This document shows, piece after piece, positions 13,734-27,200 of a stretch of DNA of 64,000 bases. The first letter of the stretch is position 1; every line of letters begins with the position of its first letter. A program made the position numbers and the translations under genes. The DNA is from Polaromonas sp. (GTDB lineage: Bacteria; Pseudomonadota; Gammaproteobacteria; Burkholderiales; Burkholderiaceae_C), in NCBI GenBank assembly GCA_013298945.1, contig JAAFJR010000002.1, positions 372,001 through 436,000 on the forward strand. Reading direction: 5' to 3'. Under the pieces are notes generated by a model. The model was given only the letters and a program-made list of their open reading frames with translations, searched no databases and was not told the DNA's origin.

Positions 13734-14928
13734 GCTCGTGCTGCGCGTCCTGATGGCCATACTTCTGCACTGCAAACCAAGCAACAGCAGCAATACAGGT
13801 CGTCCAAAACCACATCCCCACCACCATGGGCAGCACGCTGCCGTCGCTATGCTGGCTGAGCCACGTACCTGTAGCGAATGCCAAAATCATCATCAAAAAA
13901 CCATTCACCGCAGATGCCGTGCCCGCCGCTTTGCCAAAAGGCGCAATCGACCCGGTTTGGCCACAGGGTTGGTGGATGCCATGCCCCACGGCGATCACAT
14001 AAACCGGTAACAAAATAGCCCAAATGCTGTGAATACCCGCCAGCCACAGCACCCCCATCAACGTGCCACCAAACAGTGACAACCCGCCCGCAATCGCCAC
14101 GGTTCGCTTCATGCCCAAATTTGTAAGCAGCCAGCGGCACAAAAACGTGCCGGTGATGTAGCTGCTAGACATGCCAAACATGATCAAACCGTATTGGGCG
14201 CTAGAAAACCCAAACAGCTTGATAAAAACAAAAGACGACGTAGCCAAAAATACAAACAAAACCGCGAAAGAGGCTGATGAGAGCGCTGAATAAGTCAAAA
14301 AAGTAGGGTTTTTCAAAATCATCCACCAGTTGCGCACTAGACTAGACGGTACCAAAGCACGCAGGTTTTTATGCCGCACGCTTTCCTTGAAAAAAGCAGC
14401 TACGAATACAAGTGATAGCAAACCAAAAACCGCCATCGCCAGTAAGGCCGCCTTGGCGTTGATGTGGCCTGATAAAAAGCCGCCCAGCGGCGGGCTCATG
14501 CATGCCAGCACGCCCAAGCCAGTTAAGCCTTTTGACATCACTTGCGCACCGTTGATCGGGTTATACAAATCGCGCACCAGCGCACGCCCGCACATCACCA
14601 CTGCGCCCATGGCTAAACCCTGCCAAATACGCCAAGTGATGAGCAGTTGAATCGAATCCGCCCAAGCCGCACCCACAGCGGCAAGCGTGTACATACTTAA
14701 ACCCGCTAAAAGAATTGGTTTGCGCCCAAACCGGTCAGACAGCGGCCCCCAAATCAGCTGCGACACACCAAAAGACAATAAAAGTGCTGAAAGCGTGTAC
14801 TGCGCCTGCGCCATCGAGGCTCCAAAACCCTCGGTAATCGATGGCAGGGCAGGTAAATACAAATCCGTTGTGACAGGTTGTATGCCCATGAGTAGAGCTA
14901 GGAGGAAGACGACTGTGGTTGGTGGCAT
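13720..14928 (-). CDS. Bcr/CflA-type MFS drug exporter
   Basis: This 402-residue inner-membrane protein has about 12 hydrophobic segments and should work as a proton-driven exporter. MFS motif A is clear in the loop after TM2 ([13 protein letters not shown]), and TM1 contains [11 protein letters not shown], typical of the drug:H+ antiporter-1 Bcr/CflA branch. The C-terminus is short and histidine-rich ([12 protein letters not shown]), which could bind metal, though no function can be claimed. The substrate cannot be predicted. The stop lies inside the start of miaA. Upstream is a 370-bp AT-rich region shared with the divergent giant surface-protein gene. Confidence 0.88.
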   Translation of the reverse strand: MPPTTVVFLLALLMGIQPVTTDLYLPALPSITEGFGASMAQAQYTLSALLLSFGVSQLIWGPLSDRFGRKPILLAGLSMYTLAAVGAAWADSIQLLITWRIWQGLAMGAVVMCGRALVRDLYNPINGAQVMSKGLTGLGVLACMSPPLGGFLSGHINAKAALLAMAVFGLLSLVFVAAFFKESVRHKNLRALVPSSLVRNWWMILKNPTFLTYSALSSASFAVLFVFLATSSFVFIKLFGFSSAQYGLIMFGMSSSYITGTFLCRWLLTNLGMKRTVAIAGGLSLFGGTLMGVLWLAGIHSIWAILLPVYVIAVGHGIHQPCGQTGSIAPFGKAAGTASAVNGFLMMILAFATGTWLSQHSDGSVLPMVVGMWFWTTCIAAVAWFAVQKYGHQDAQHEHEHS

Positions 14929-15298
14929 GCGGGTAGCGGGGCAGCTGGTTAAATCTAAAAGGTGGTGCTAAGTGTCATATTAACTTAGCAAAGGTGCGTA
15001 CACTTATCTTTCGTCTCGATAACTAACCTCTTAGTCAATTTAAGTGATGGGTGAATTATGGTGACTTACAAAGTACTAAAAAAAATGAAGTAATTTTCTT
15101 TTTTAAAAATTAAATGTTATGAGAAACATAAAGATGTGCCAAAGTTGGCTTTTTCGGACGATTAGAGATTCAATTTGTCGTTTTTGTGATAAGCATATAT
15201 GTATCTAATTGTGTGTCTGAGTTAGACTACTGTATCTAATTGAATTATTGAAATTTAAGGCATATAGTTGTTTTTGATTTCTTTATACACAGAAGAAT
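14929..15298. promoter_or_regulatory. AT-rich divergent intergenic region upstream of the giant surface gene
   Basis: This 370-bp gap between the MFS gene and the giant gene holds no convincing ORF. It is markedly AT-rich. The decamer GTATCTAATT occurs twice, at 15201 and 15232, 31 bp apart (three helical turns). Between them lies an imperfect dyad, GTCTGAGTTAGAC, at 15215-15227. This arrangement would suit a regulator binding one face of the DNA, but no factor is identified and no confident -35/-10 pair was chosen. Confidence 0.4.
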
Positions 15299-18200
15299 AT
15301 GAAAAAGTTTAATTTCCGAAATTTTGTTCCCCTCCTATGTTCATGGTTTGTTGTAGCAATCTTGTTCATGCCATCAATTAGCAGTGCACAGTTTGCTACA
15401 GGCGGAACAGGCTTATATAAAGGAAGTATATTTTGGGTGGATTGGGGTAACAACAACGACCTTATCACTAACGGTATAACCATAACCAGAGGTTTTAACG
15501 TTGACACCCCTGCCACTGCTGCGAATAGGCTAAATATTACTTGCACAGCTAACAATATTGTTGGTACGGGAGGCAGTGCTTTGAGAGTTTATACGCCTGG
15601 TAGTTGGCAAGGTGACGGTTTAGACGAACTCTACAATATAGGTGGTAACCAACCCGGAACTGGTACTAACCCCAACACATTGTCAATTGGCATGGTGACA
15701 GGTGGTGGGCCTACATCATTCACTTTCTCTTGCACAGGTTCTTTAGGTGGGAATAACTTTCCTTTATCTGGCTTGGTTTTTGCAGATGCCGAAGCATCCG
15801 GTGGCTCGGAATATGTTGCTGCGCAAGTGCCTAACGGAACTGTAGTACGTGTTATTGATCAGATATCACAATGTGCAAGAGATTCTGTAGTAACAGTAAC
15901 TCCTGGCGCAACGACAGAATATAGATTTTCAGGGCCTACTGCAGGTTCGTGCGAGGGTAATGCAAATCCTGCTTTGCGCGGCGGATCCGCTCTTATAGGT
16001 TTTTTACAGGGAGTTACATCGGCTACTGTAGTTGCTCGAGGTGGTGGTCAATCGGCTGTGGCGGTAGGCGTGATGGTTGATATTGATTTCTCAGAAGCAA
16101 TTCCGAATTCTTACGGTAACGCAGCACATGTCATGACTGCACAGTGGACTGGTGGTGTAGCATCAACTGGAGCTACTTACAACACAACCCCAGCAAATCT
16201 TGCAGTTAAATCTTTTTCAGGACCACGACTTGGCTTGACAATCACGCCAGATGCTGATGCAAACGGTGCTGTAGGAGGAGCTGACGTTGATGCATTGCCG
16301 AAAACTACCGGCCTGCTAGGTGCTGGCTATGCCAATGTTGCTTACCCTATTCCTGGAACAACGTATACGATTAGTAATGTCGCGTGCAGTGGTTCTGGCG
16401 CAGTGGCAGGGTGGATAGACTTTAATGGTAACGGTGTTTTTGATGCTGGTGAAAAATCAAATGTAGCGACTTGTGGTGCAGCAGCAGGTAGTACCGTTAC
16501 GTTGAGCTGGGCGGTTCCTACCTATGCGGCTGGCTTTACCACCAATGCATCGACATACATGCGTTTGCGTACGGCTACGTTGGCTGCAGATATTGCGAAT
16601 CCTTCTGGAATAGCACAAACTGGTGAAGCAGAAGACTATCGCTTGGCGCTGCCGCCAAAATTAACAGTTAATAAGGTCACGGTTGGGACCCCAGGCGGGC
16701 CATTTTCCTTTACTTCTACTAATACATCTGGTGTTTTCTCAGGAGTAACAACAACTTCTGCAACACCTGTATCTGCTGGTACAGTTGCGTTAACTGCTAG
16801 TGCTGCCACTGTTGTTTTTGAGCCACCGGTTACTGGCTATGAATTAACGAGTATCAGTTGTACGGGTATAGGTAGTGGCACGGCAACGCCATCTATTAAC
16901 GCAGGTGGAGCGGGCGGTAGCATTGCATTGGATGCCGCGGCAGTTCCAACTGGCGCAAATGTTGTTTGTACTTTTACAAATACTCGCAAGCCAGTTTTAA
17001 GCGTGACTAAGACAGCCAGCCAAACGCCGTTGGTGGTAGGAAAAACAGGGCAGTTTTACACCATAACCATTGCAGTCTCAGGTTCAGCCACAACAGCACC
17101 AATTACGATTGCTGATGTGTTACCGGTAGGTATATCTACAAGCGGCGCAATAACGGCGAGCGGGGGCACCATCAGCGGTTGCCCTGTTGCTGGCGCTGCG
17201 AACTTGACTGGCTGCTCTATTGCATCAGGGGCGGCAGTTGGCAATATTGTTGTTACAGTACCAGTAAGTGTGTCTGCGACAGCAGTCAGTCCTAGTACCA
17301 ACACTGCAACGGTTTCTGGCGGCGGCGATGCGAGTTGTCCAGCAGGGTCAAATTGCACTGGAAATGTGACTACGCCTATTCTTGATGCAGTCAACGACAC
17401 TATCAACAAGCAACCATCAATACCAACAACCACTGATGTTTCGGGTAATGATAAATATCCCACTGGTTCAACGTTTACACAAACAGCCACGACCTGCACA
17501 CCGGCTGGAACAATGACGCCAGCAGGGGTGGCAAGTTATACAACTCCAACGGCCAACAGCAGCTGCACGGTGACCTACCAAGTCTGCGCACCAACACCCA
17601 ACAACACTGTTTGTGACACAGCTATCTTGACAGTGCTGACAGGTCCAGCACCTGCTTTAACAGTGACAAAAACAGCTAGTCAAACACCATTGGTGGTTGG
17701 CAAAGCAGGGCAAACTTACACCATCACCATTGCGGTTGCGAACGGTCCAACGACTGCCCCCATCACCATCAATGACAGTTTGCCAAGTGGCATTACTCTG
17801 AGTGGTTCGCCACTTGCAACAGGTGGCACCATGACAAGTTGCCCAAGTAGTGGAAGCAGCTTGGCAGGTTGTTCTATTGCAGCAGGTGCAGCCACAGGCA
17901 ACATAGTAGTAACAGTACCGGTCAATGTTGCAGCAGCGGCGATCAGCCCAAGTGTCAACACTGCAACAGCGGTGGGTGGCGGCGATCCTTTGTGTACCGG
18001 GACTGCCCCTGCATGTACGGGTACTGTATCAACCCCGATATTGGATGCTGTTGATGACAGTGTTACCAAACAGCCAAATATTCCAGCATCGACTGATGTA
18101 ACGACGAACGATAAGTTCCCTGTCGGCTCTAGTTTTACCCAAACAGCGACAACTTGTACACCTGCTGGTACCATGAGCGTCTCAGGTGTTGCAAGTTATA

Positions 18201-21200
18201 CATCACCAGCACCAAGCAGCAGTTGTACAGTCACATACCAGGTATGTGCACCATCACCTAGTAACACAGTATGTGATACAGCTGTATTGCTCATCAATTC
18301 GAGCCTAGCACCCTCATTGAACGTTACTAAGACAGTCAGCCAGTCGCCACTGATTGTGGGCAAAACGGGACAGTTCTATACCATCAATATCGTAGTTTCT
18401 AATGGCCCTACTACTGCACCAATTCTTGTGACCGATGCATTGCCAGCAGGTATTAGCTTGAGTGCCGTACCAACTGCTTCGGGTGGAACAATGACAGGTT
18501 GCCCAGCTTCAGGTAGCAATTTGACTGGTTGTTCTATCGCAAACCCAGTAGCAAATGGAACAATTCAAGTTACAGTTCCAATAACTGTAACCGCAACTGC
18601 TGCGAACGGAAATAACACAGCAAATGTTAGCGGTGGTGGCGATCCGTTGTGTACAGTTGCTACACCTTGTACGGGCTCGGTTACAGTAGCTGTTACTGAT
18701 ACTTTTGCTGTAAATGACACTTATACCGGCATCAATGGTGCGCTGGGTAATTCGAATGTGGGTAATGCGCTTGTCAATGATACGGTCAGCGGTTCGCCAG
18801 CGACGGTAGGTTCAACAGGTAATGCTACATTAGCGATAAATACACCAGCATCACCAGTGCCAGGCGCACCAGTAGGTGCACCAGTTCCAGTACTTAATCC
18901 AGCAACAGGTGTGGTTTCTGTACCAGCAGGGACGCCAGCGGGCACCTACACCATCAGCTACAAGTTGTGTGACAAGATTAATCCAACCATTTGCAAAGAC
19001 GCCACCATCACCGTCACGGTGAATCCTGCGCCGATAGTTGCCAGCCCAGACACGTACACTGTTCCCAACGGTGCCACAGGAAACCCCAATGTAGGCAATG
19101 TCTTGGTCAATGACAGCGTCAACGGCATCAACCCGCCGACTCTTGGGTCAACTGGCAATGCGACCCTTACGGTGACCACACCAGCGACACCCTTGACCCC
19201 AGGCGCACCTGTACCTGCAATTGATCCAGCCACAGGCCAAGTCAGCGTACCGCCAGGCACGCCAGCAGGCACCTACCCAATCACTTACCAGTTGTGTGAA
19301 AAACTCAACCCAACAAATTGCGCTACTACCACAGCGACAGTCACCGTTGGTGCTGCACTCATAGATGCGGTTAATGATGTTTTACCATCCACCAATGGTG
19401 TGACGGGCAACCCTAGTGCAGGCAGTGCCTTTACCGGTGACACTTTAAACAGCGCTGCAGCAACATCAACGACCACGAACTTATCGGTGACGGGCACAAC
19501 CTTTAACGGTAACCCAGCCACGGGCACAGTACCTACCTTGAATACAACTACGGGTGTAGTGAGCGTTCCACCGGGTACACCCGCAGGCACTTACGTCATC
19601 GCCTACACACTGTGTGAAAAGCTCAACCCAACGAACTGCGACACCGCCACCATCACCGTGCCTGTAACAGCGGCGCCAATCGTTGCATCGCCAGACACCC
19701 TGAATGTCCCCAACGGCACCACAGGCAGCCCGAATGCTGGCAACATAACCACCAACGACACGCTCAACGGCACACCAATCACGGTAGGGCCATCGGGTAA
19801 CACCAACATCACCAACGTGACCCTGACTTCGGGACAAACTGGCACAGTACCGACGATAAATACCGCAACTGGCGTTGTCACAGTACCACCCAATACGCCA
19901 GCGGGTAGCTATGTATACAGCTACACGATTTGCGAGAAACTCAATCCGGCGAACTGCGCGACAACCACAGCAACAGTCGTCGTAGCAGCGCCACCGATAG
20001 TGGCTGCGGATGACAGCTATACGGGTGCTGCTGGTGCTGGTGTCGTTGGCAACGCCATCACGAATGACACATTGAACAGTGCTCCAGCCACAGTGGGCGC
20101 TTCAGGCAATTCCACGATGACAGTTGGTGCCACCACTTTCAACGGTAACCCTGCAACGGGCACTATTCCAGTCGTAGATCCAAACACTGGCAGCGTAACT
20201 ATTCCTGTTGGCACACCAGCGGGTGCGTACGTCATCAACTACACCTTGTGTGAAAAACTCAATCCCACCAATTGCGACCCTGCAACGATCACGGTCACCG
20301 TCGGTGCGCCACCGATAGTTGCCAATAACGACACCTATACGGGCATCAATGGTGCATTAGGCAACTCCAACGTTGGTAATGCTTTGAACAATGACACATT
20401 GAACGGTTCGCCAGCTACAGTAGGTTCATCAGGTAATGCAACTTTGTCAGTCAATACTCCTGCCTCGCCAGTGTCAGGCGCACCAGTAGGTGCACCTGTA
20501 CCCGTGTTAGACCCAGCCACTGGTATTGTTGCGGTACCTGCAGGCACACCAGCGGGTACATACACCATCAGCTACAAGCTGTGTGACAAAATCAACACGA
20601 CTAACTGCAAAGACGCCACCATCACCGTCACGGTGAATCCTGCGCCGATAGTTGCCAGCCCAGACACGTACACTGTTCCCAACGGTGCCACAGGAAACCC
20701 CAATGTAGGCAATGTCTTGGTCAATGACAGCGTCAACGGCATCAACCCGCCGACTCTTGGGTCAACTGGCAATGCGACCCTTACGGTGACCACACCAGCG
20801 ACACCCTTGACCCCAGGCGCACCTGTACCTGCAATTGATCCAGCCACAGGCCAAGTCAGCGTACCGCCAGGCACGCCAGCAGGCACCTACCCAATCACTT
20901 ACCAGTTGTGTGAAAAACTCAACCCAACAAATTGCGCTACTACCACAGCGACAGTCACCGTTGGTGCTGCACTCATAGATGCGGTTAATGATGTTTTACC
21001 ATCCACCAATGGTGTGACGGGCAACCCTAGTGCAGGCAGTGCCTTTACCGGTGACACTTTAAACAGCGCTGCAGCAACATCAACGACCACGAACTTATCG
21101 GTGACGGGCACAACCTTTAACGGTAACCCAGCCACGGGCACAGTACCTACCTTGAATACAACTACGGGTGTAGTGAGCGTTCCACCGGGTACACCCGCAG

Positions 21201-24200
21201 GCACTTACGTCATCGCCTACACACTGTGTGAAAAGCTCAACCCAACGAACTGCGACACCGCCACCATCACCGTGCCTGTAACAGCGGCGCCAATCGTTGC
21301 ATCGCCAGACACCCTGAATGTCCCCAACGGCACCACAGGCAGCCCGAATGCTGGCAACATAACCACCAACGACACGCTCAACGGCACACCAATCACGGTA
21401 GGGCCATCGGGTAACACCAACATCACCAACGTGACCCTGACTTCGGGACAAACTGGCACAGTACCGACGATAAATACCGCAACTGGCGTTGTCACAGTAC
21501 CACCCAATACGCCAGCGGGTAGCTATGTATACAGCTACACGATTTGCGAGAAACTCAATCCGGCGAACTGCGCGACAACCACAGCAACAGTCGTCGTAGC
21601 AGCGCCACCGATAGTGGCTGCGGATGACAGCTATACGGGTATCAATGGCGCTACAGGTAACGCCAACGTGGGTAATGCTGTGAGTAACGATACGTTGAAT
21701 GGCGCAACTGCAACAGTGGGTACTACAGGAAATTCAAATTTAACGGTTACTACCCCAGCTACACCTGCTTCGCTTGGAGCACCAGTGCCATCTGTAGATG
21801 CTTCGACGGGTATTGTGAGTGTACCTGCGGGTACGCCAGCGGGTGCATACACAATTAGCTATAACTTGTGCGAAAAACTTAACCTGACCAATTGCGATCC
21901 AGCAACGATAACGGTAACAGTTGGTGCGCCTCCAATTGTTGCGACTAACGATACCTACACAGGAATAAATGGCGCATTGGGTAATAGCAATGTGGGCAAT
22001 GCACTGACAAACGATACCGTCAATGGTTCGCTAGCGACAGTTGGTGCATCTGGCAATGCGATATTAACTGTCAATACACCTGCATCGCCTGTGTCTGGAG
22101 CGCCTGTTGGAGCGCCAGTACCCGTGTTAGACCCCGCAACAGGTATTGTGGCCGTTCCAGCTGGCACACCTGCAGGGACTTACACCATCAGCTATAAGCT
22201 CTGCGACAAGATCAATCCAACTAACTGCAAAGACGCCACCATCACCGTCACGGTTGATCCATCGCCTATTGTGGCAACTAATGATGTATTTACCGGCGTC
22301 AATGGCGCAACTGGAAACGCCTCTGTAGGCAATGCATTTTTGGCAGACACTATAAACGGCGCGCCAGCGACTACGGGTAACGCGAATTTAGCAGTTAATA
22401 TACCTGCTACACCTTTACCTACAGCTCCACCTGGTAATACGAATGTTCCGGTGATGGATCCGACCACTGGCAATGTCAGTGTTCCACCAAATACACCAGC
22501 AGGCACCTACACTATCAGCTACAAGTTATGTGAGAAGTTAAATCCAAGCAACTGTAAAGATGCAACGATTACTGTAACTGTAGATCCTACACCCATCGTT
22601 GCGACGAACGACATCTTCAGTGGTGTCAACGGAGCGACAGGCAATACCAACGTAGGCAACGCCTTCTTGGCTGACACTGTTAACGGCGCGCCAGCAACAA
22701 CAACGAACGCGACATTGACGGTCAACACCTTAGCTACGCCTTTGGTGCCGGGTGCACCCGTACCAAGCATGAACCCAACCGATGGCGTGGTATCCGTACC
22801 GCCAGGCACGCCAGCGGGAACTTATACCATCAGCTACAAACTGTGTGAGAAGTTGAACTCAAGCAACTGCAAAGACGCCACAATCACTGTAACGGTAAAT
22901 GCGGCAGTCATAGATGCTAAAGACGACACCTACACAGCCATCAATGGAGCGACAGGTAACACCAATGTAGGCAATGTTGTGACGGGAACAGGCGCAGGCT
23001 CTGTAGCAGACACGTTAAATGGTGCACCAACCACCTTGACTAACACCACATTGAGTGTTGTGACACCGGCGGTGTCAGTGCCTGGTGCGCCAGTAGGTGC
23101 GCCGGTACCGGTGCTGGATACAACCACAGGCACATTGGTGGTACCGCCAGGCACACCAGCGGGTGTGTACAACATCACCTACAGACTGTGTGAGAAGTTG
23201 AACCCAAGCAACTGCGACAACGCGGTTGCCAGTGTGACGGTTGATCCATCACCGATTGTGGCTGGTAATGACAGTTATACGGGGATTAATGGTACGACAG
23301 GCAACCCTAACGTGGGCAGTACATTGGTGAACGACACAGTCAATGGTCAACCAGCCACCGTGGGTCCTACAGGTAATGCAATTTTGGCTATCAATGCACC
23401 AGCAACACCGTTGCCTTCAGCGCCACCAGGCAACACCAATGTTCCTGCGATGGATCCAGCTACAGGCACCGTCAGCGTACCGCCCAATACACCAGCGGGT
23501 GTATACACCATCAGCTACAAGCTGTGTGAAAAATTGAATCCAAGCAACTGCAAGGATGCGACGATCACAGTGAACGTGGATGCCCCACCAATTGTTGCAA
23601 CGAACGACAACTTCGCAGGCGTCAATGGTGCTACGGGTAACCCGAACGTAGGCAGCGCCTTCTTGGCCGACACCGTCAACGGCGTGCAAGCAACGGCAGC
23701 TAATGCGAGTTTGGCAGTCAACACACCAGCCACACCTATTAGTGGTGGTCCAGTACCGACTTTGATCACAACACCAGGTTCGACTTATGGTGATGTATCC
23801 GTGCCAGCAGGCACGCCAGCGGGTGTTTACACCATCAGCTACAAACTGTGTCAATCGCCAACCAACCCGACCAACTGCAAAGATGCCACCATCACAGTGA
23901 CGGTGGTTCCGCCAGTTATCGATGCGGTGAACGATACGTTCTCTGCTGCCAACGGCGCGACAGGCAACCCCAACGTGGGCAATGCGATCAGTGCCAACGA
24001 CTTACTTAATGGTGCAACACCAACAGTGGGTGCCACAGGCAATTCTGTGATGACAGTTGTGACACCTGCTGCGCCAATATTCGGTGCACCAGCTGGCTCG
24101 TTTGTACCTGTTGTTGACCCAACAACAGGCATAGTGAGTGTTCCAGCGGGTACGCCGGCTGGTGCATACACCATCAATTACAGGTTGTGTGAGAAATTGA

Positions 24201-27200
24201 ACCCTACAAACTGTGACAATGCAACTATCACCATTAATGTGGCAGCTGCACCCATAGTTGCGGCGAACGATCCATTGCCATCGACAAATGGCGCAACGGG
24301 CAATCCGACTGCTGGCAATGCCTTTACGGGCGACACCATCAACGGTCAACCAGCGACTACAAGCAACGCCACTGTAGTGGTCAAGACACCAGCAACAGCC
24401 ATCAATGGCGGGCCGGTGCCAAGCATGAATCCAGCAACGGGAGTTGTATCAGTGCCAGCGGGTACGCCAGCGGGAAGTTACACTATTGTGTACACCTTGT
24501 GTGAGAAGTTGAACCCGACCAACTGTCAAGACGCGACCATCACAGTTCCTGTGGGAGCAGCACCAATTGATGCTAAAGACGACACCTACACAGCCATCAA
24601 TGGAGCGACAGGTAACACCAATGTAGGCAATGTTGTGACGGGAACAGGCGCAGGCTCTGTAGCAGACACGTTAAATGGTGCACCAACCACCTTGACTAAC
24701 ACCACATTGAGTGTTGTGACACCGGCGGTGTCAGTGCCTGGTGCGCCAGTAGGTGCGCCGGTACCGGTGCTGGATACAACCACAGGCACATTGGTGGTAC
24801 CGCCAGGCACACCAGCGGGTGTGTACAACATCACCTACAGACTGTGTGAGAAGTTGAACCCAAGCAACTGCGACAACGCGGTTGCCAGTGTGACGGTTGA
24901 TCCATCACCGATTGTGGCTGGTAATGACAGTTATACGGGGATTAATGGAGCAACAGGAAATCCAAACGTAGGCAGCGCTCTTGTGAACGACGCTATCAAC
25001 GGTGCACCAGCGACAGTTGGCTCGGCTGGGAACGCGACTTTAGCGGTCAACACACCTGCTGCATCAATAGGTGGTGGACCAGTGCCGTTATTAGATATTG
25101 CTACTGGTTTGGTAAGTGTCCCAGCGGGAACACCGGCTGGTTTATATGTGATTAACTATAAATTATGCGAAAAATTAAACCCAACGAACTGCAAAGATGC
25201 TGTTGTTACTGTTAGTGTGGACGCTTCTCCACTAGTTGCAACTAATGATAGTTATCCCGGTATCAATGGTGCGGTTGGCAATCCAAACGTTGGAAATGCG
25301 TTGACAAATGACACGGTAAATGGATCACTAGCAACGGTAGGCTCTGCTGGCAACGCGGTCATGACAGTACTAGAACCTGCGGTTTCAGCCGTTTCTGGCG
25401 CTCCGGTACCGTCAGTTGATCCAGCTACAGGTATTGTGAGTGTGCCTCCTGGAACTCCTGGCGGCGCTTATGTAATCAAGTACAGATTATGCGAAAAGCT
25501 GAACCCAACAAATTGCAAAGAGGCTACGATTACCGTTCCCATCTCGGCAATTGACACAGTTAAAGCGGTCGGTGTACCCAAACAGATTAGCCCTAAAGTT
25601 TTTGAAGTGTCTTACAGTATTGTTGTAGCAAACGTATGTGCTGCAGCGCCTACAGGTTGTTCTGGGACACCTACTTCATTTAATGTGCAAGTCAATGACA
25701 ATTTGAAGACAACATTCCCTACTGCTGCAGCTATTACTGTGAGTAACTATTCCGTATCTAGCGGTGCTAATGGGGCAACGTGTACGCCAGCAAGTACGCC
25801 GTACCAAGGTACAGCAGTTGCGAGCGCGTTGTTCTCGGGAACCAACGATCTAACCGGTGGTCAGTCTTGCATTGCGACATTCAAAGTAACTGTGGATTTT
25901 GGTGCTGGACAGTTACCATCTAGTTCACAAAATAACTTGGCTTATGCTAGTGCAGTAGCAAGTGACTCTGTAGTCAATGCTGGCTATACATATTCTGCAT
26001 CTGGCACGCCAATACCGCCCGCGAATGCTGTTGCGACAGATATTTCAACAACAGCGCCTGCAACTTCTGGACCACCAGGAACCTTACCTGCAACGCCATT
26101 GCCACCAACTACCGTGGGCGGTGACTCTGCATCAGGTGTTCCAACCGGTGTTATCTTTGCATTGGAAGATGATGGTGCGTTGAGCATTAGAAAATCCACC
26201 GTTACAAAAATAACAACTGCCGGTGAAGTTGTAGAGTATTCAGTTGTTGTGAGTAGCTCAAGTTCAAGTCCTACGAAGACCAAAGTTACTGATAAACCAC
26301 CTGTTGGGTTTGAATATGTCGCAGGCACGGCAAAAGTAAATGGCGCAGCTTCTAGCGCGCCGACACCTTCTAATGATGAGTTGATATTCGACGTTGGAAC
26401 TATTCCAGCAAAGAGCAGTATCGAATTACGTTATCAAATGAAGCTTGGAGATGCAGTTGTAGGTGGTGAAGCGACCAATTGCGTATCAGCAAAAGGTACA
26501 AGCTCATTAACTGGCACAGATAAAGATAGTGCGCAGAGTTGTGCTACTGTGATAGTTCAAACAGGTTTGTTCTTAGAGAAGCGTGTAGGCGTTAAAACCG
26601 CAGAACTAGGTGATTCAGTTGAGTACTCATTGAGAGTGAAATCTGTCGGCGGAACGACCAAAAACGTGATTATTTCAGACAAGCTGCCCCTCGGGTTTAA
26701 GCTGATCGAAGGTACTGTCAAGTTGGTTCGTGCTGGCGTGATATCTGCGATGGCCAACCCAGCTGGTTCACCTGGCCCTGCTGTGACCTACAACGTGGGG
26801 ACTGTTGCGAACAAGGAAATTGTTGAAATTCGCTACCGTGTTCGATTAGGCGTTGGCGCGGACTTGGGAGATGGTATAAATCGTGCGCAGGCAAAGGCAC
26901 CGTTTGCAACATCATCCTTGGTGGCTACAGCGAAAGTCTTAGTTACACGTGGTGTCTTTACTCGCGAGGCTTGCGTGGCTGGTAAAGTCTTTGTCGATTG
27001 CAACCAAAATGGCGGTCAAGACAAAGGTGAGCGCAATGGTGTTCAAGACAAGGGCGAGCCTGGTATTCCGGGTGTTCGCTTGTACATGGAAGATGGTACA
27101 AACATCACCACGGACGTCAACGGTCAATACAGCATCTGCGGCGTGCGAGCTATCAGCCATGTGATGCAAGTTGATACAACCACCATGCCAACGGGAAGTC

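Larger units (their letters stand above)
18690..25550 (+). repeat. Array of 21 in-frame ~327-bp repeats in the giant surface gene
   Basis: I counted 21 occurrences of the motif Y-x-L/I-C-E/D-K-L/I-N-x-x-N/I-C or its variants (CDKINPTIC, CEKLNPANC, CQSPTNPTNC). Each closes a unit that begins near IVAxNDxYTGINGATGNPNVGN and contains VSVPPGTPAGTY. Every unit keeps two cysteines about eight residues apart, suggesting a local disulphide loop in the exported protein. Units vary in the middle, and some have an extra TGTGAGSVAD insert. Confidence 0.9.

Noticed and set aside
18720..24834. Series of antisense frames of 70-150 codons, and the regular periodicity, as possible genes or a CRISPR-like array
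   Set aside because: They repeat with the unit length of the surface-protein array and begin at the same antisense position of each unit; the unit is about 327 bp and protein-coding, far longer than CRISPR repeats.
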